From contig NZ_CP072425.1 of the NCBI RefSeq assembly GCF_017742995.1, forward strand, positions 2,108,001 to 2,172,000: a stretch of DNA of 64,000 bases. The letters are read 5' to 3'. Origin of the DNA: Pseudoalteromonas viridis (GTDB lineage Bacteria; Pseudomonadota; Gammaproteobacteria; Enterobacterales; Alteromonadaceae). The position numbers were made by a program, and so were the translations under genes. The notes below the pieces were generated by a model, which worked only from the letters and a program-made list of their open reading frames with translations, searched no databases and was not told the DNA's origin. Shown here piece by piece: positions 8,701-18,031 of this stretch; the first letter of the stretch is position 1; the number at the start of each line of letters is the position of its first letter.

Positions 8701-9294
8701 ATGTCAATCAATGATCACATCAAACAAAGCTATCAGGCCAGCTTAGAGCGACATATGGCGTTGTTCGCAAAAATGGCAGATTATCACTCCCAGTCTGTGG
8801 AATTACTGGCCGCCTGCAAAGCAACCTTAGATGCCGGTGGTAAGGTGATTTGGTTTGGTAATGGTGGCAGTGCGGCCGATGCACAGCACTTGGCTGCCGA
8901 GTTTGTGGTTCGTTACAAGCTCGAGCGTGGTCCGCTGGCATCCATTGCGTTGACCACAGATACGTCAATTTTAACGGCGCACAGCAATGATTATCACTTT
9001 AATACCGTATTTGAGCGCCAGGTACAGGCGCTGTGTAAACCTCAAGATCTGGTGATTGGCCTGACAACTTCAGGCACCAGTGAGAACATCAATCTGGCAT
9101 TACAGGCGGCGAACGAGATTGGCGCCTATACGGTGGCACTGACAGGCCGTACTGGCGGCACAGTAAAAGACATCGCCAGATTGCCAATCATTATCGACTT
9201 TGATGAAACCGCACGTATTCAGGAAGCCCACATGTTTATCGGGCACTGGCTCTGTGAAGCGGTCGATATGGTGATTGCGGAGCAGTCAGCATGA
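8701..9294 (+). CDS. gmhA: Sedoheptulose-7-phosphate isomerase
   Basis: Cytoplasmic SIS-domain enzyme converting sedoheptulose 7-phosphate to D-glycero-D-manno-heptose 7-phosphate, the first step of ADP-heptose synthesis. Visible motifs are the phosphosugar-binding [16 protein letters not shown] and TTSGTSENI, and the C-terminal [10 protein letters not shown] with a metal/catalytic His. The 197-aa length is normal. AAGGATCACT precedes the ATG. The end overlaps hldE by 4 bases (ATGA), so the two are coupled. Confidence 0.96.
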   Translation: MSINDHIKQSYQASLERHMALFAKMADYHSQSVELLAACKATLDAGGKVIWFGNGGSAADAQHLAAEFVVRYKLERGPLASIALTTDTSILTAHSNDYHFNTVFERQVQALCKPQDLVIGLTTSGTSENINLALQAANEIGAYTVALTGRTGGTVKDIARLPIIIDFDETARIQEAHMFIGHWLCEAVDMVIAEQSA

Positions 9295-10736
9295 ACCTGA
9301 GTGCACTGAGAAATTTAAACCAGGCAAAGGTTTTGGTGGTCGGTGACGTGATGCTTGACCGCTATTGGCATGGCGATACGGGTCGTATTTCGCCTGAAGC
9401 GCCGGTGCCGGTGGTTAAGGTGAGTAGTCTGGAAGACAAAGCGGGCGGCGCGGCAAATGTGGCGAAAAATATTGCGCATTTGGATGGCCAGGTTGGGCTG
9501 TTGGGCCTAATTGGTGAAGATGACAATGGCCGCCAGCTGGAATCGATTCTGGCAAAAGAGCAAATTGCCTCACAACTGGTTACCGTGGCTGAGCTGCCGA
9601 CGATTGCCAAAATGCGCGTGATCAGTCGTCATCAGCAGGTGGTACGACTGGACCTGGAAGAGCCCTTTGTCGATTCCCACAGTCAGCTGTTATTGACCCG
9701 CCTGGAGCAAGTGGTTAATCACTATGATTTTGTGCTTTTTTCAGACTATAACAAAGGTGCGTTGACCTGTATTGAAGAGATGATCAAGGTCGCCAAAGAG
9801 GCGGGTAAAACGGTGCTGATCGATCCGAAATCGTCTGACCTGAGTCGTTATCGTGGCGCAGACTACATTACGCCAAACCTCAATGAGTTTCGTCTCGCCG
9901 GGGGGGATGCCAGTAATGAAGAGACACTGACGAGCAGTGCCCGGGCTTTGATAAAGCAAGCCGGCATTGGCGCTATGCTGCTAACTCGCTCTGAGCAGGG
10001 AATGTCGCTGATCACGCAAGATGAGAAGTATGATTTTGCCGCTCAGGTTCAGGAAGTCAGTGATGTCACTGGTGCCGGTGATACCGTGATTGCAACACTG
10101 ACAACCATGCTGGGTGCCGGATTTTCGCCCAGTGAAGCGGTGGAGCTGGCCAACTTAGCAGCGGGGATTGCCGTGGCTAAACTGGGCGCTGCAACCGTGA
10201 CCCCGGAGGAGCTAAGCCGTAAACTGGGGCAGTACCTGCGCCAAACCGGTGAGCATTATCAAACGCCTTATGAAGAGGTGCTTAAGCACATCGAGTTTGC
10301 CAAACAAAATGGTGAAACCATAGTGTTTACCAATGGCTGCTTCGATATTCTGCACGCCGGGCATGTGCGTTATCTGGCGCAAGCCAAGGCCAGGGGCGAC
10401 CGGCTGGTGGTCGGGCTTAACAACGATGACTCTATTTCAAGACTGAAAGGTCCTGAGCGGCCAATCAATCCGCTCAATGAACGCGCTATGGTGCTGTCGG
10501 CGCTGGCGTCTGTCGACTGGGTGATCCCGTTTGGTAAAGAAAGTGAGGGCGATACGCCAGCTAAGCTGATTGAGCAGATCAGCCCGCATATTCTCGTCAA
10601 GGGCGGAGATTATCAGGTGTCAGAAATTGCAGGTGCCGATCATGTCCTTGCCATGGGCGGCCAGGTTGAGGTGTTAGCCTTTCTCGACGGGTGCTCCACA
10701 TCAAATATCATCGCCAAGGCCAGAGAGACTGAGTAG
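9291..10736 (+). CDS. hldE: Bifunctional heptose kinase / adenylyltransferase
   Basis: A two-domain enzyme of ADP-heptose synthesis. The N-terminal PfkB-type kinase (~1-320) has [13 protein letters not shown] and the catalytic [13 protein letters not shown]. The C-terminal nucleotidyltransferase (~340-480) has [17 protein letters not shown] and a KGGDY segment. It phosphorylates heptose 7-phosphate at C1, then, after GmhB acts, adds AMP. The 481-residue fused form is the gammaproteobacterial type. It forms an operon with gmhA and ends in a terminator shared with the convergent kdkA. Confidence 0.97.
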   Translation: MNLSALRNLNQAKVLVVGDVMLDRYWHGDTGRISPEAPVPVVKVSSLEDKAGGAANVAKNIAHLDGQVGLLGLIGEDDNGRQLESILAKEQIASQLVTVAELPTIAKMRVISRHQQVVRLDLEEPFVDSHSQLLLTRLEQVVNHYDFVLFSDYNKGALTCIEEMIKVAKEAGKTVLIDPKSSDLSRYRGADYITPNLNEFRLAGGDASNEETLTSSARALIKQAGIGAMLLTRSEQGMSLITQDEKYDFAAQVQEVSDVTGAGDTVIATLTTMLGAGFSPSEAVELANLAAGIAVAKLGAATVTPEELSRKLGQYLRQTGEHYQTPYEEVLKHIEFAKQNGETIVFTNGCFDILHAGHVRYLAQAKARGDRLVVGLNNDDSISRLKGPERPINPLNERAMVLSALASVDWVIPFGKESEGDTPAKLIEQISPHILVKGGDYQVSEIAGADHVLAMGGQVEVLAFLDGCSTSNIIAKARETE

Positions 10737-10752
10737 CCTTGTCTGACGATGC

Positions 10753-10778
10753 AAAAGCCGGTTTACGCCGGCTTTTTT
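10753..10778. terminator. Bidirectional terminator between hldE and kdkA
   Basis: AAAAGCCGG (10753-10761), a six-base loop, CCGGC and six T. The kdkA stop codon lies in the loop region, so the convergent genes share the structure. Confidence 0.9.
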
Positions 10779-11497
10779 GTCATTGTACCCTGATAAGTAT
10801 CAATAAAACCCTGCCAGTCCTGCTCTGTACAGAAAAACTGTGTGGCGCGTGATGCCTCTTTTTTCAGCGAGCGGGCGAGCCGTTCGATGTTAGCCTGCTG
10901 CCACGCTTGTGCAGGCGTTTTGAGCGCGCCTTTGTCAAAATCGATCAAGTAGACTTTGCCCTGATCATCAAACAAAATATTGTTGCAGTTTAAATCGTCG
11001 TGATAGGCACCGGCATGATGAAAGCGCGCCAGCGTGGTTGCGACTTGCTGCCAATCCTGCGACGGCAGCGGTGCTGATTGTAGCCTTTCACACAAGCTTT
11101 GTGCGCCTGAGATCGCGTCCGTCAGGATATCCGCACGATAAATACCTGCCGACACGGTGATTCTGGCGCCCAGCGGCGTCGGAACTGGTAAGCCCAGGCT
11201 GGCAAGTTGAGTGAGCAAGTCCAGCTCAAGATACACCCGGGTGCTTTTCAGGCCGGTGAACAGATACTGATCTTTGAGCACTTTACCAATTAAGCCCCCG
11301 CGCCAGTAGTGTTTGAGAACCGCAACCTGCTGCGAAGCATAGCGCACAAACCAGGCCGCAGCGCGCCCCTGCTTTGAGGTCACAACGGCGTTCTGCCGTT
11401 GCCAGAATGCCACATCGAACCAGTCCAGAGACAAAGACTCCGGAGTATGGCAGGTATGCAGCAAGTAGTGATTATGGTGTTGTTCTATTTTTAACAT
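10763..11497 (-). CDS. kdkA: 3-deoxy-D-manno-octulosonic acid kinase
   Basis: A kinase-fold enzyme (244 aa from the start chosen) that phosphorylates Kdo in the LPS inner core at O-4, known from Haemophilus and Vibrio. It has the protein-kinase-like catalytic loop HDDLNCNNILF (catalytic Asp, metal Asn) and the metal-binding LIDFDKG. The N-lobe contains RGGLIGKVLKDQY. ATG 11497 (MLKIEQHHNHYLL) matches the family N-terminus. The frame is open further upstream to 11644 but that adds a non-family tail. It is divergent from the heptosyltransferase gene, with ~134 bases between the starts. Presence next to waaA genes suggests a core with one phosphorylated Kdo. Confidence 0.92.
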   Translation of the reverse strand: MLKIEQHHNHYLLHTCHTPESLSLDWFDVAFWQRQNAVVTSKQGRAAAWFVRYASQQVAVLKHYWRGGLIGKVLKDQYLFTGLKSTRVYLELDLLTQLASLGLPVPTPLGARITVSAGIYRADILTDAISGAQSLCERLQSAPLPSQDWQQVATTLARFHHAGAYHDDLNCNNILFDDQGKVYLIDFDKGALKTPAQAWQQANIERLARSLKKEASRATQFFCTEQDWQGFIDTYQGTMTKKPA

Positions 11498-11631
11498 GGG
11501 TTCTCTGAGGTGGCACTGCAACGACGAACGCCCAGTGTAACGACTTTTCTTATCGGGGAAAATCTCATAGGTTGCAAAATAGTGGGTTTTATTTAAGATC
11601 GGGTGCTTATTTTCAGTTACGGGCGACATGT

Positions 11632-12675
11632 GTGTCTCAGGCAATTTCTTCCATTTGTATTCTCCGCCTTTCGGCTATCGGTGATGTTTGTCATGCCGTT
11701 GCGGCTGTTCAGGCTATCCAGCGCGCGCATCCACAGGCAAAAGTCACCTGGGTGATTGGCAAAGTTGAAGCCATGCTACTGGCAGACATGCCTGGGGTTG
11801 AGTTTGTTATTTTTGACAAGAAACAAGGTAAGGCAGCATTTAAACAGCTTAAAGCGCGCTTTAAAGGACACAAGTTCGACATCCTTTTACATATGCAAGT
11901 AGCGTTTCGCGCCAATCTGGCTGCACGCTGTATCCCGGCAAAGGTCAAAATCGGCTTTGATAAGGGTCGCTCCAAGGAGTTTCACTCGCTGGTCATTAAC
12001 CAACGAATTGCGCCACAACCCGAGCCCCATGTACTGGAAGGGTTTCAGAATTTTGCTCGCGCCATCGGTGCAGAGTGTGACGCACCAACATGGGATATGC
12101 CAGTCAGTGAAGCGGATAAGCGGGACGCCCGTGAGCTGCTGCAAGGTCTGACGCGCATTTTCGTTATTTCCCCGGCTGCCAGTAAAGCAGAGCGTAATTG
12201 GCTGCCAGAGCGTTATGCTGCGCTGGCAGAGTATGCTGCGGCGCAGGGGTTTAGCGTGGTGCTGACAGGCGGACCGACCGAGCTGGAGCGCAAGCTCAGT
12301 GATGCCATTGTGACGCATGCACAGTGCGATATCACTAATCTAGTGGGTAAAACCAAGCTTAAAACCTTACTGTGTGTGTTAGCGCAGGCGCAACTGGTAC
12401 TGGCACCGGATACCGGACCTGCTCACATGGCGGTGACGGTTGGCACGCCGGTCATTGGTTTGTATGCGCATTCCAACCCCAAGCGCACCGGGCCGTATCT
12501 GTATCAGGATTATGTGGTCGAGGTTTACCATGACAACCTGATTGCACAAAAAGGCAAGAGTGCACAACAGCTTAAATGGGGCACGCGATTAAAGGGCAGT
12601 GATTTGATGAGTCAAATCTCAGTGGAGCGGGTGACACAGATGTTCGATCAGGTAGTAAAGCAGGAACAATTATGA
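11632..12675 (+). CDS. Glycosyltransferase family 9 (LPS heptosyltransferase)
   Basis: A GT-B fold ADP-heptose:LPS heptosyltransferase. The N-terminal signature is SICILRLSAIGDVCHAVAAV. The C-lobe has VISPAASKAERNWLPERYA (phosphate-binding) and LAPDTGPAHMAVTVGTPVIGLY, the ADP-heptose pocket typical of WaaC/WaaF/WaaQ. It acts on the cytoplasmic face of the inner membrane. I cannot say whether it is heptosyltransferase I or a later one. The start is uncertain: GTG 11632 gives 347 aa beginning just before the conserved strand, and TTG 11572 would add 20 residues. It overlaps gmhB by 4 bases (ATGA). Confidence 0.9.
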   Translation: MSQAISSICILRLSAIGDVCHAVAAVQAIQRAHPQAKVTWVIGKVEAMLLADMPGVEFVIFDKKQGKAAFKQLKARFKGHKFDILLHMQVAFRANLAARCIPAKVKIGFDKGRSKEFHSLVINQRIAPQPEPHVLEGFQNFARAIGAECDAPTWDMPVSEADKRDARELLQGLTRIFVISPAASKAERNWLPERYAALAEYAAAQGFSVVLTGGPTELERKLSDAIVTHAQCDITNLVGKTKLKTLLCVLAQAQLVLAPDTGPAHMAVTVGTPVIGLYAHSNPKRTGPYLYQDYVVEVYHDNLIAQKGKSAQQLKWGTRLKGSDLMSQISVERVTQMFDQVVKQEQL

Positions 12676-13229
12676 CGCACAAAGCCGTATTTCTGGACCG
12701 GGACGGAGTGATCAATCAGGATCATGCCTACGTGCATAAAATCGAGGACTTTGAGTTTATTGATGGGGTGTTTGAGGCATGTCAGCAATTTCAGGCTCAG
12801 GGTTATAAACTCGTAGTGGTCACCAACCAGTCAGGCATTGGCCGGGGCTATTATGATGAAGCTCAGTTTGCAGAGCTTACGGACTGGATGTGCGAGCAGT
12901 TTCTGGCCCGGGGCGTGTCAATTGCAGGCGTGTATTATTGTCCTCATCATCCGAAAAAAGCACAGCCACAGTACCTGCGTGAGTGTGAATGCCGCAAACC
13001 GAATCCCGGTATGCTGTTACAGGCTATCGAAGAGCATGACATCGACCCGACACGCAGCGTGATGGTCGGCGATAAAGGTTCGGATATGGAGGCTGCACAG
13101 GCTGCAGGTGTGCGCACCAAGATTTTGGTTGAATCGGGTCAGACATTCAGCGAGGAAGTACGCGCGTCTGCCGACTATGTGTGTGGAACATTGCGTCAGG
13201 TACTTGATGTGCCTCCGTTTATCTCATAA
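12672..13229 (+). CDS. gmhB: D-glycero-beta-D-manno-heptose-1,7-bisphosphate 7-phosphatase
   Basis: HAD-superfamily phosphatase of ADP-heptose synthesis, acting between the two HldE steps. The catalytic FLDRDGVINQD is at residues ~8-18 and VVTNQSGIGRG is motif II. A zinc-binding insertion has CPHHP and CECRKPNP, and VGDKGSDMEAA is the acidic motif. The 185-aa length is typical. It is coupled to the upstream heptosyltransferase. With gmhA and hldE 3 kb upstream, the whole ADP-heptose pathway is present except hldD. Confidence 0.95.
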   Translation: MTHKAVFLDRDGVINQDHAYVHKIEDFEFIDGVFEACQQFQAQGYKLVVVTNQSGIGRGYYDEAQFAELTDWMCEQFLARGVSIAGVYYCPHHPKKAQPQYLRECECRKPNPGMLLQAIEEHDIDPTRSVMVGDKGSDMEAAQAAGVRTKILVESGQTFSEEVRASADYVCGTLRQVLDVPPFIS

Positions 13230-13355
13230 GCGTTTACAAAGCGTCTGCGAACAAGATAATCACAATCCGTGCAATTAAGGTGCGAACCTTTTAAAATATA
13301 AGCAACGAATTTAATGACACCGCCGGTATTGAAAATAAACGATATCGGCGCTTCA

Positions 13356-13376
13356 GTGTGTGCCTGTCGCACACAC
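13356..13376. promoter_or_regulatory. Perfect inverted repeat in the kbl leader
   Basis: GTGTGTGC, five-base spacer, GCACACAC, placed 25 bases before the kbl ATG and just upstream of TGGAGA. It could be an RNA hairpin near the ribosome site or an operator. No known motif is recognised. Confidence 0.45.
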
Positions 13377-13401
13377 CCCGTGCAACTAATGGAGACTCCC
13401 G

Positions 13402-14598
13402 ATGAGAGCAGCGGCATTTTTCAGCCAGCTTCAGCAACAGATTGAAGAAGTAAAAGCAGAGGGTTTATACAAAAAAGAGCGTGTGATCACCTCTCAGCAG
13501 CAAGCAGAAATCGCAGTATCAACCGGCGAAAGTGTTATCAACTTCTGTGCAAACAATTACTTAGGTCTTGCTAATCACCCTGACCTGATTGCGGCTGCTC
13601 AACGCGGCCTGGATGATCATGGCTTTGGTGTGGCGTCTGTGCGCTTTATCTGTGGTACTCAGGATATCCATAAAACTCTGGAAGCTAAAGTCAGCGAATT
13701 CCTGCAAACAGAAGATACCATTTTGTATTCTTCTTGTTTTGATGCCAACGCCGGCCTGTTTGAAACCATTTTGGGCCCAGAAGATGCGATTATCTCGGAT
13801 TCTTTAAACCATGCGTCTATCATTGATGGGGTACGCTTGTGTAAGGCAAAGCGTTTCCGTTATGCCAACAATGACATGGCAGACCTGGAAAAGCAGCTGA
13901 TCGCAGCGGACGAAGCCGGTGTAAAAACCAAGCTGATCGCAACCGACGGCGTATTCTCTATGGACGGGGTCATTTGTAATCTGTCTGAGCTATGCGATCT
14001 GGCGGATAAGTACGATGCCCTGGTTATGGTCGACGACTCGCATGCCGTGGGGTTTGTTGGTGAAAACGGCCGTGGAACACCAGAATACTGTGGCGTGATG
14101 GACCGGGTGGACATCATAACAGGCACACTAGGTAAAGCGCTGGGTGGTGCATCAGGTGGCTATACTTCTGGTAAAAAAGAAATTGTTGAGTGGCTGCGTC
14201 AACGCTCTCGTCCTTACCTGTTCTCAAACTCACTGGCACCGTCTATCGTCACGGCGTCCATCAAAGTGCTGGATATGATGAAAGAAGGCCAGGCGCTGCG
14301 TAACAAGCTGTGGGAAAATGCCGCGCACTTCCGTAGTAAAATGGAAGCCGCAGGCTTTACTTGTGCGGGTAAAGATCATGCCATCATCCCGGTCATGCTG
14401 GGCGATGCGAAAGTGGCCTCGGACATGGCAGATCGCTTACTGGCCGAAGGCATTTATGTTATTGGTTTCTCTTACCCGGTTGTACCGAAAGGTCAGGCGC
14501 GGATCCGTACTCAGATCTCTGCGGCACACACCACAGAGCAGCTGGACAAGGCGATTGATGCCTTTATCCGCATTGGTAAAGAATTGGGCGTGATTTAA
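13402..14598 (+). CDS. kbl: 2-amino-3-ketobutyrate coenzyme A ligase (glycine C-acetyltransferase)
   Basis: PLP-dependent alpha-oxoamine synthase that splits 2-amino-3-ketobutyrate with CoA to glycine and acetyl-CoA, the second step of threonine degradation. Motifs are [14 protein letters not shown] near the N-terminus, [22 protein letters not shown], and the PLP lysine in [14 protein letters not shown]. The 398-aa length is standard. ATGGAGACTCCCG precedes the ATG. It pairs with tdh, which makes its substrate, 82 bases downstream. Confidence 0.97.
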   Translation: MRAAAFFSQLQQQIEEVKAEGLYKKERVITSQQQAEIAVSTGESVINFCANNYLGLANHPDLIAAAQRGLDDHGFGVASVRFICGTQDIHKTLEAKVSEFLQTEDTILYSSCFDANAGLFETILGPEDAIISDSLNHASIIDGVRLCKAKRFRYANNDMADLEKQLIAADEAGVKTKLIATDGVFSMDGVICNLSELCDLADKYDALVMVDDSHAVGFVGENGRGTPEYCGVMDRVDIITGTLGKALGGASGGYTSGKKEIVEWLRQRSRPYLFSNSLAPSIVTASIKVLDMMKEGQALRNKLWENAAHFRSKMEAAGFTCAGKDHAIIPVMLGDAKVASDMADRLLAEGIYVIGFSYPVVPKGQARIRTQISAAHTTEQLDKAIDAFIRIGKELGVI

Positions 14599-14608
14599 TC
14601 ATTGTCCG

Positions 14609-14658
14609 ACAGCCACCTCTGGCTGTGAGCGATTTATAGCGCAAGCCACCGGCTTGCG
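14609..14658 (+). promoter_or_regulatory. Two adjacent hairpins between kbl and tdh
   Basis: Hairpin 1 is ACAGCC / GGCTGT (14609-14626) and hairpin 2 is CGCAAGCC-ACC-GGCTTGCG (14640-14658). Both carry GCC-ACC...GGC at the apex. Hairpin 2 is followed by TGTTTCTG, too poor in T for a firm terminator. They may stabilise the kbl mRNA 3' end or set the kbl/tdh ratio. Confidence 0.5.
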
Positions 14659-14680
14659 TGTTTCTGACGAGTGAAAACAC

Positions 14681-15706
14681 ATGAAAGCACTATCCAAGTT
14701 AAAAGCAGAAGAAGGGATTTGGATGACGGATGCGCCCAAACCGGAAGTTGGGCACAACGATCTGCTGATCAAGATCCGTAAAACCGCCATTTGTGGCACG
14801 GACGTACACATTTATAAATGGGACGAGTGGGCACAAAATACCATTCCAACGCCTATGGTCGTTGGGCACGAATACGTAGGTGAAGTTGTAGACATGGGCC
14901 AGGAAGTACGTGGCTTTGCAATTGGTGACCGCGTATCTGGTGAAGGCCACATTACCTGTGGGCATTGCCGTAACTGTCGTGCCGGCCGTGTACACCTGTG
15001 CCGTAACACCATAGGCGTAGGCGTAAATCGTGAAGGCTCATTTGCAGAATACCTGGTTATCCCAGCGTATAACGCGTTTAAGATCCCCGATAACATTTCT
15101 GACGAGCTGGCCTCTATCTTTGACCCATTTGGTAATGCTGTGCACACAGCGCTGTCTTTTGACTTGGTTGGTGAAGATGTGTTGATCACAGGGGCAGGTC
15201 CGATTGGTATTATGGCTGCCGCCGTAGCTAAGCATGTGGGCGCACGTCATGTGGTGATCACTGATGTCAACGAGTACCGCCTGGATCTGGCACGTAAGAT
15301 GGGCGCGACACGCGCTGTGAACGTTGCTGAAGAAAAGCTTGAAGATGTGATGAAAGAGCTGGGTATGACAGAAGGGTTTGATATCGGCCTGGAAATGTCG
15401 GGCGTGCCGGTGGCGTTCAACAGCATGCTGAACAACATGAACCACGGTGGTAAAATTGCCATGCTGGGCATTCCGCCAAGTGATATGGCTGTAGACTGGA
15501 ATCAGGTTATTTTTAAAGGCTTAGTGATCAAAGGCATTTATGGTCGCGAGATGTTTGAAACCTGGTACAAGATGGCGAGTCTGATCCAGTCAGGCCTGAA
15601 CCTGGAGCCCATTATTACCCATCAGTTCCACATTGATGAGTTCCAGCAGGGCTTTGATACCATGATCTCTGGTCAATCAGGTAAAGTGATCTTAAACTGG
15701 GACTAA
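14681..15706 (+). CDS. tdh: L-threonine 3-dehydrogenase
   Basis: Zinc-dependent medium-chain dehydrogenase that oxidises L-threonine to 2-amino-3-ketobutyrate with NAD. The catalytic zinc site shows [13 protein letters not shown] and GHEYVGEV. The structural zinc Cys cluster is in [15 protein letters not shown], and the NAD fold has [18 protein letters not shown]. It has 341 residues, as in E. coli. It sits downstream of kbl in the usual order. Confidence 0.97.
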   Translation: MKALSKLKAEEGIWMTDAPKPEVGHNDLLIKIRKTAICGTDVHIYKWDEWAQNTIPTPMVVGHEYVGEVVDMGQEVRGFAIGDRVSGEGHITCGHCRNCRAGRVHLCRNTIGVGVNREGSFAEYLVIPAYNAFKIPDNISDELASIFDPFGNAVHTALSFDLVGEDVLITGAGPIGIMAAAVAKHVGARHVVITDVNEYRLDLARKMGATRAVNVAEEKLEDVMKELGMTEGFDIGLEMSGVPVAFNSMLNNMNHGGKIAMLGIPPSDMAVDWNQVIFKGLVIKGIYGREMFETWYKMASLIQSGLNLEPIITHQFHIDEFQQGFDTMISGQSGKVILNWD

Positions 15707-15728
15707 GGTCCATATGATCCTAATCCAG

Positions 15729-15766
15729 AACACCTCGGGTCTGTGGCCGTTAACGAGGTGTTTTTT
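15729..15766 (+). terminator. Intrinsic terminator of tdh
   Basis: AACACCTCG ... CGAGGTG stem with a loop of about 16 bases that can fold further, followed by TTTTTT. Confidence 0.85.
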
Positions 15767-15793
15767 GTGTCTGCTTATTAAATTGAGAGTACT

Positions 15794-16111
15794 ATGAGTT
15801 TTAAACATATTTCAGTGGCCCAAACCAAAGAAATGTTGGCGCAATCTGATCTGGTTATCGCCGATATCCGTGATGCGAATTCGTTTGCGCAAGGGCACAT
15901 TCCCGGTGCAGAGCATTTGTCGAATGATAACCTGGGACACTTCTTACAAGAAAAAGAGTTTGAGCAGCCGATTATTGTGGTGTGTTATCACGGTGTCAGC
16001 TCGCAAGGTGCCGCTAATTATCTGGCAGAGCAGGGGTTTGAAGATGTGTACAGCATGGACGGCGGTTTTACACAGTGGGCGCAAGAGCTTCCGGATAACG
16101 TAGCAAAATGA
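15794..16111 (+). CDS. glpE: Thiosulfate sulfurtransferase (rhodanese) GlpE
   Basis: A single-domain cytoplasmic rhodanese of 105 residues. The active-site loop VVCYHGVSSQGAANYL carries the persulfide Cys, and VIADIRDANSFAQGHIPGA is the N-terminal rhodanese motif. It moves sulfur from thiosulfate to cyanide or other acceptors; the cell role is unclear. It overlaps glpG by 4 bases. The usual glpR/glpD neighbours are absent here. Confidence 0.94.
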   Translation: MSFKHISVAQTKEMLAQSDLVIADIRDANSFAQGHIPGAEHLSNDNLGHFLQEKEFEQPIIVVCYHGVSSQGAANYLAEQGFEDVYSMDGGFTQWAQELPDNVAK

Positions 16112-16929
16112 AATGTCTAGGCTCCTTTGATAACCCTCGCGCGGTTCAGGGAGTCGCAGACTATCTGAAAACCCGTCATATTGCATGTCGCGTTACCAGC
16201 GAGGACGGACAATTGACTTCGCTGTGGGTTGATGAACAGCACTGGTCTCAGGCTAATGAGATCTGGCAGGAGTTTATCGCCGACCCTTATCACGAAAAGT
16301 ACCTTGCGGCATCCTGGCAACTGTCACCCAAAGAGTCACCACTGGTCTATCAAGGTGCCAAATTGAACTTGTGGCAACGCTTCACAGCGCTGAGCTGGAT
16401 GCTCAAAGCGGTGTTTATTGTCTCTGTGGGGATTTTTTTAAGCTTTTTTGTCTATGGGGTTGAGACCGTCTTTGCCGTATTTCAGTTTGAACCACAAACC
16501 CCCTGGCGTTGGATAACACCTGCTTTTTTACACTTTGGATTACTGCACCTGGTATTTAACCTGTCGTGGTGGTTGTATCTGGGTCACCTGATAGAGCATC
16601 GCCTGGGCAGCTGGGTCGTTTGGGTAATCTTTGCAGCCGGAGCATTGCTGAGTAACTGGATGCAGTACTTGTTAGCCGATGCAAACTTCGGTGGTCTCAG
16701 TGGCGTGGTCTACGCTTTGCTCGGCTTCTGCTGGATCCACTCAGCAAAGCATCCACAGTCGCCACCTTTGATTAGCGCCCCGATTGTGGGCTTTATGCTG
16801 ATCTGGATGGTACTGGGGTTCACAGACGTATTGTTTGTCAATATGGCAAACTGGGCACACTTATTTGGCTTACTGGCAGGAATGGGCGTTGCCGTGCTAT
16901 TGCCTGTGCGTCGCAGCAGGCAGGGTTAA
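16108..16929 (+). CDS. glpG: Rhomboid intramembrane serine protease GlpG
   Basis: An inner-membrane protease of 273 residues. The N-terminal cytoplasmic domain spans ~1-85 and six membrane helices follow. The catalytic serine is in GGLSGVVYALLG and the catalytic histidine in NWAHLFGLLAGM. The conserved FNLSWWLYLGHLIEHRLGS and WITPAFLHFGLLHLVFN segments form the rhomboid core. It cleaves membrane protein segments. It is translated with glpE (ATGA overlap), a widely conserved pair. Confidence 0.95.
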   Translation: MKCLGSFDNPRAVQGVADYLKTRHIACRVTSEDGQLTSLWVDEQHWSQANEIWQEFIADPYHEKYLAASWQLSPKESPLVYQGAKLNLWQRFTALSWMLKAVFIVSVGIFLSFFVYGVETVFAVFQFEPQTPWRWITPAFLHFGLLHLVFNLSWWLYLGHLIEHRLGSWVVWVIFAAGALLSNWMQYLLADANFGGLSGVVYALLGFCWIHSAKHPQSPPLISAPIVGFMLIWMVLGFTDVLFVNMANWAHLFGLLAGMGVAVLLPVRRSRQG

Positions 16930-16953
16930 TGCAGGGTCACTGGCCTTGCATTA

Positions 16954-17348
16954 CTAATGATATAAATACTTAGTAAATAAAACTTCCCGGATGATTTCTT
17001 GCCCGGTTTCTTCTTTCAATAAAGTTTTGAGCTTTTCTGCACAACGCTGGCGTATTTCTTCACGCCCAGTCAGCGACTTGATGGTCTCTTCCGGCTCTTT
17101 ACTTAAGATTTGCACAATGGCATCGCGAAGCAGGGGGTGTGGTGTTCGACGACTGCGATATTGCTGACATCATCGAGCATCAGATCAACGGTGACCCGGA
17201 CATAACCCAGCTTTTTATTGGATTGCCCGATGTAATTGGTGATGATATCAGGCTCAAATCCAAAGTAGCCGACGGTTGATTGAGCGCGTAAGTTTGTACT
17301 CACACAAATCAGCACAAGTGCCATCAACGCGATACAGATCCGATTCAT
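16954..17348 (-). pseudogene. FliL-domain protein with a single-base frameshift
   Basis: The start at 17348 gives a signal peptide (CIALMALVLICVSTNLRAQS) and the FliL-like segment YFGFEPDIITNYIGQ...LGYVRVTVDLMLDD, reading ...VVEHHTP and then out of frame to an early stop (81 aa). Adding one base in the C run of the coding strand (G run 17133-17137) restores LLRDAIVQILSKEPEE...GREEIRQRCAEKL...REVLFTKYLYH with a stop at 16954-16956, 131 aa in all and a good FliL-family C-terminus. Either the gene is broken, is phase-variable, or the assembly has a homopolymer error. FliL proteins associate with the flagellar stator; this one is outside any flagellar cluster. Confidence 0.85.
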
Positions 17349-17461
17349 AATAGCCTGAAAATACTTAACTAAATACCAACAATAGGATTAGTTTATACGT
17401 AAAACCGGGTTATGAACAGCAGTGAGTAAGGGAAAGGTAAACTTTTTTGCCGGAGTAAGCT

Positions 17462-18031
17462 TTGCTATCATGGCGCGGTTATTACCTGAATCGAATTACT
17501 GACTTGTTTAATCTGCCAAATTTATTGCGATCAAGCTGGGAACCTCTGACCCGGCACCAGGACATTCCGGACGCCCTGCGCCCACTGTTGTGTGAAACTG
17601 GCTCTCTGACGGCTTTGCTGCGTAAGCAATGCCGTATCTTGCATGTAGAGGTGCTCAACGAGCAGAGGCGTCAGCTTGATGGCGAAGTGCAGGCAATTCT
17701 TGGTTGCGACAGCGCTCTGTGTCGAGAAGTCGTGCTATATTGTGATGATATTCCGGTGGTTTATGGCCAGAGCTGGCTTCCGGACAGTGCTGCGCTATTA
17801 GGACTCAATAATATCGGCAACACGCCACTGGGGGAGCGTTTATTTGACCAGCAGGCCTGGCAACGCGGTGCAATAGAGGTTGCGATGCTGGATAAAACAA
17901 TGCTGCCCTCATGCTTCCCGTTGAAAGAGACATCGAACGGTGATCTTTGTTACGCAAGGCGCAGTGTCTTTACGCGTCAGAATAGCAAAGTACTGGTGTG
18001 CGAAATTTTCCTGAATGGAGTTAAGGTATGA
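17462..18031 (+). CDS. ubiC: Chorismate pyruvate-lyase
   Basis: Cytoplasmic enzyme that removes pyruvate from chorismate to give 4-hydroxybenzoate, the ring precursor of ubiquinone. Family features are a conserved Arg after the central sheet ([12 protein letters not shown]), [10 protein letters not shown], and a C-terminal [20 protein letters not shown]. The best start is TTG 17462, with GGAG at 17452-17455 six bases upstream; the next in-frame starts are not ATG either. The 189-aa length is slightly long for the family. It overlaps ubiA by 4 bases, which strongly supports the assignment. Confidence 0.88.
   Translation: MLSWRGYYLNRITDLFNLPNLLRSSWEPLTRHQDIPDALRPLLCETGSLTALLRKQCRILHVEVLNEQRRQLDGEVQAILGCDSALCREVVLYCDDIPVVYGQSWLPDSAALLGLNNIGNTPLGERLFDQQAWQRGAIEVAMLDKTMLPSCFPLKETSNGDLCYARRSVFTRQNSKVLVCEIFLNGVKV

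Noticed and set aside
10370..10600. Antisense open frames inside hldE and other genes
   Set aside because: Typical shadow frames: they lie wholly inside well-supported genes, lack ribosome sites and show no recognisable domains.
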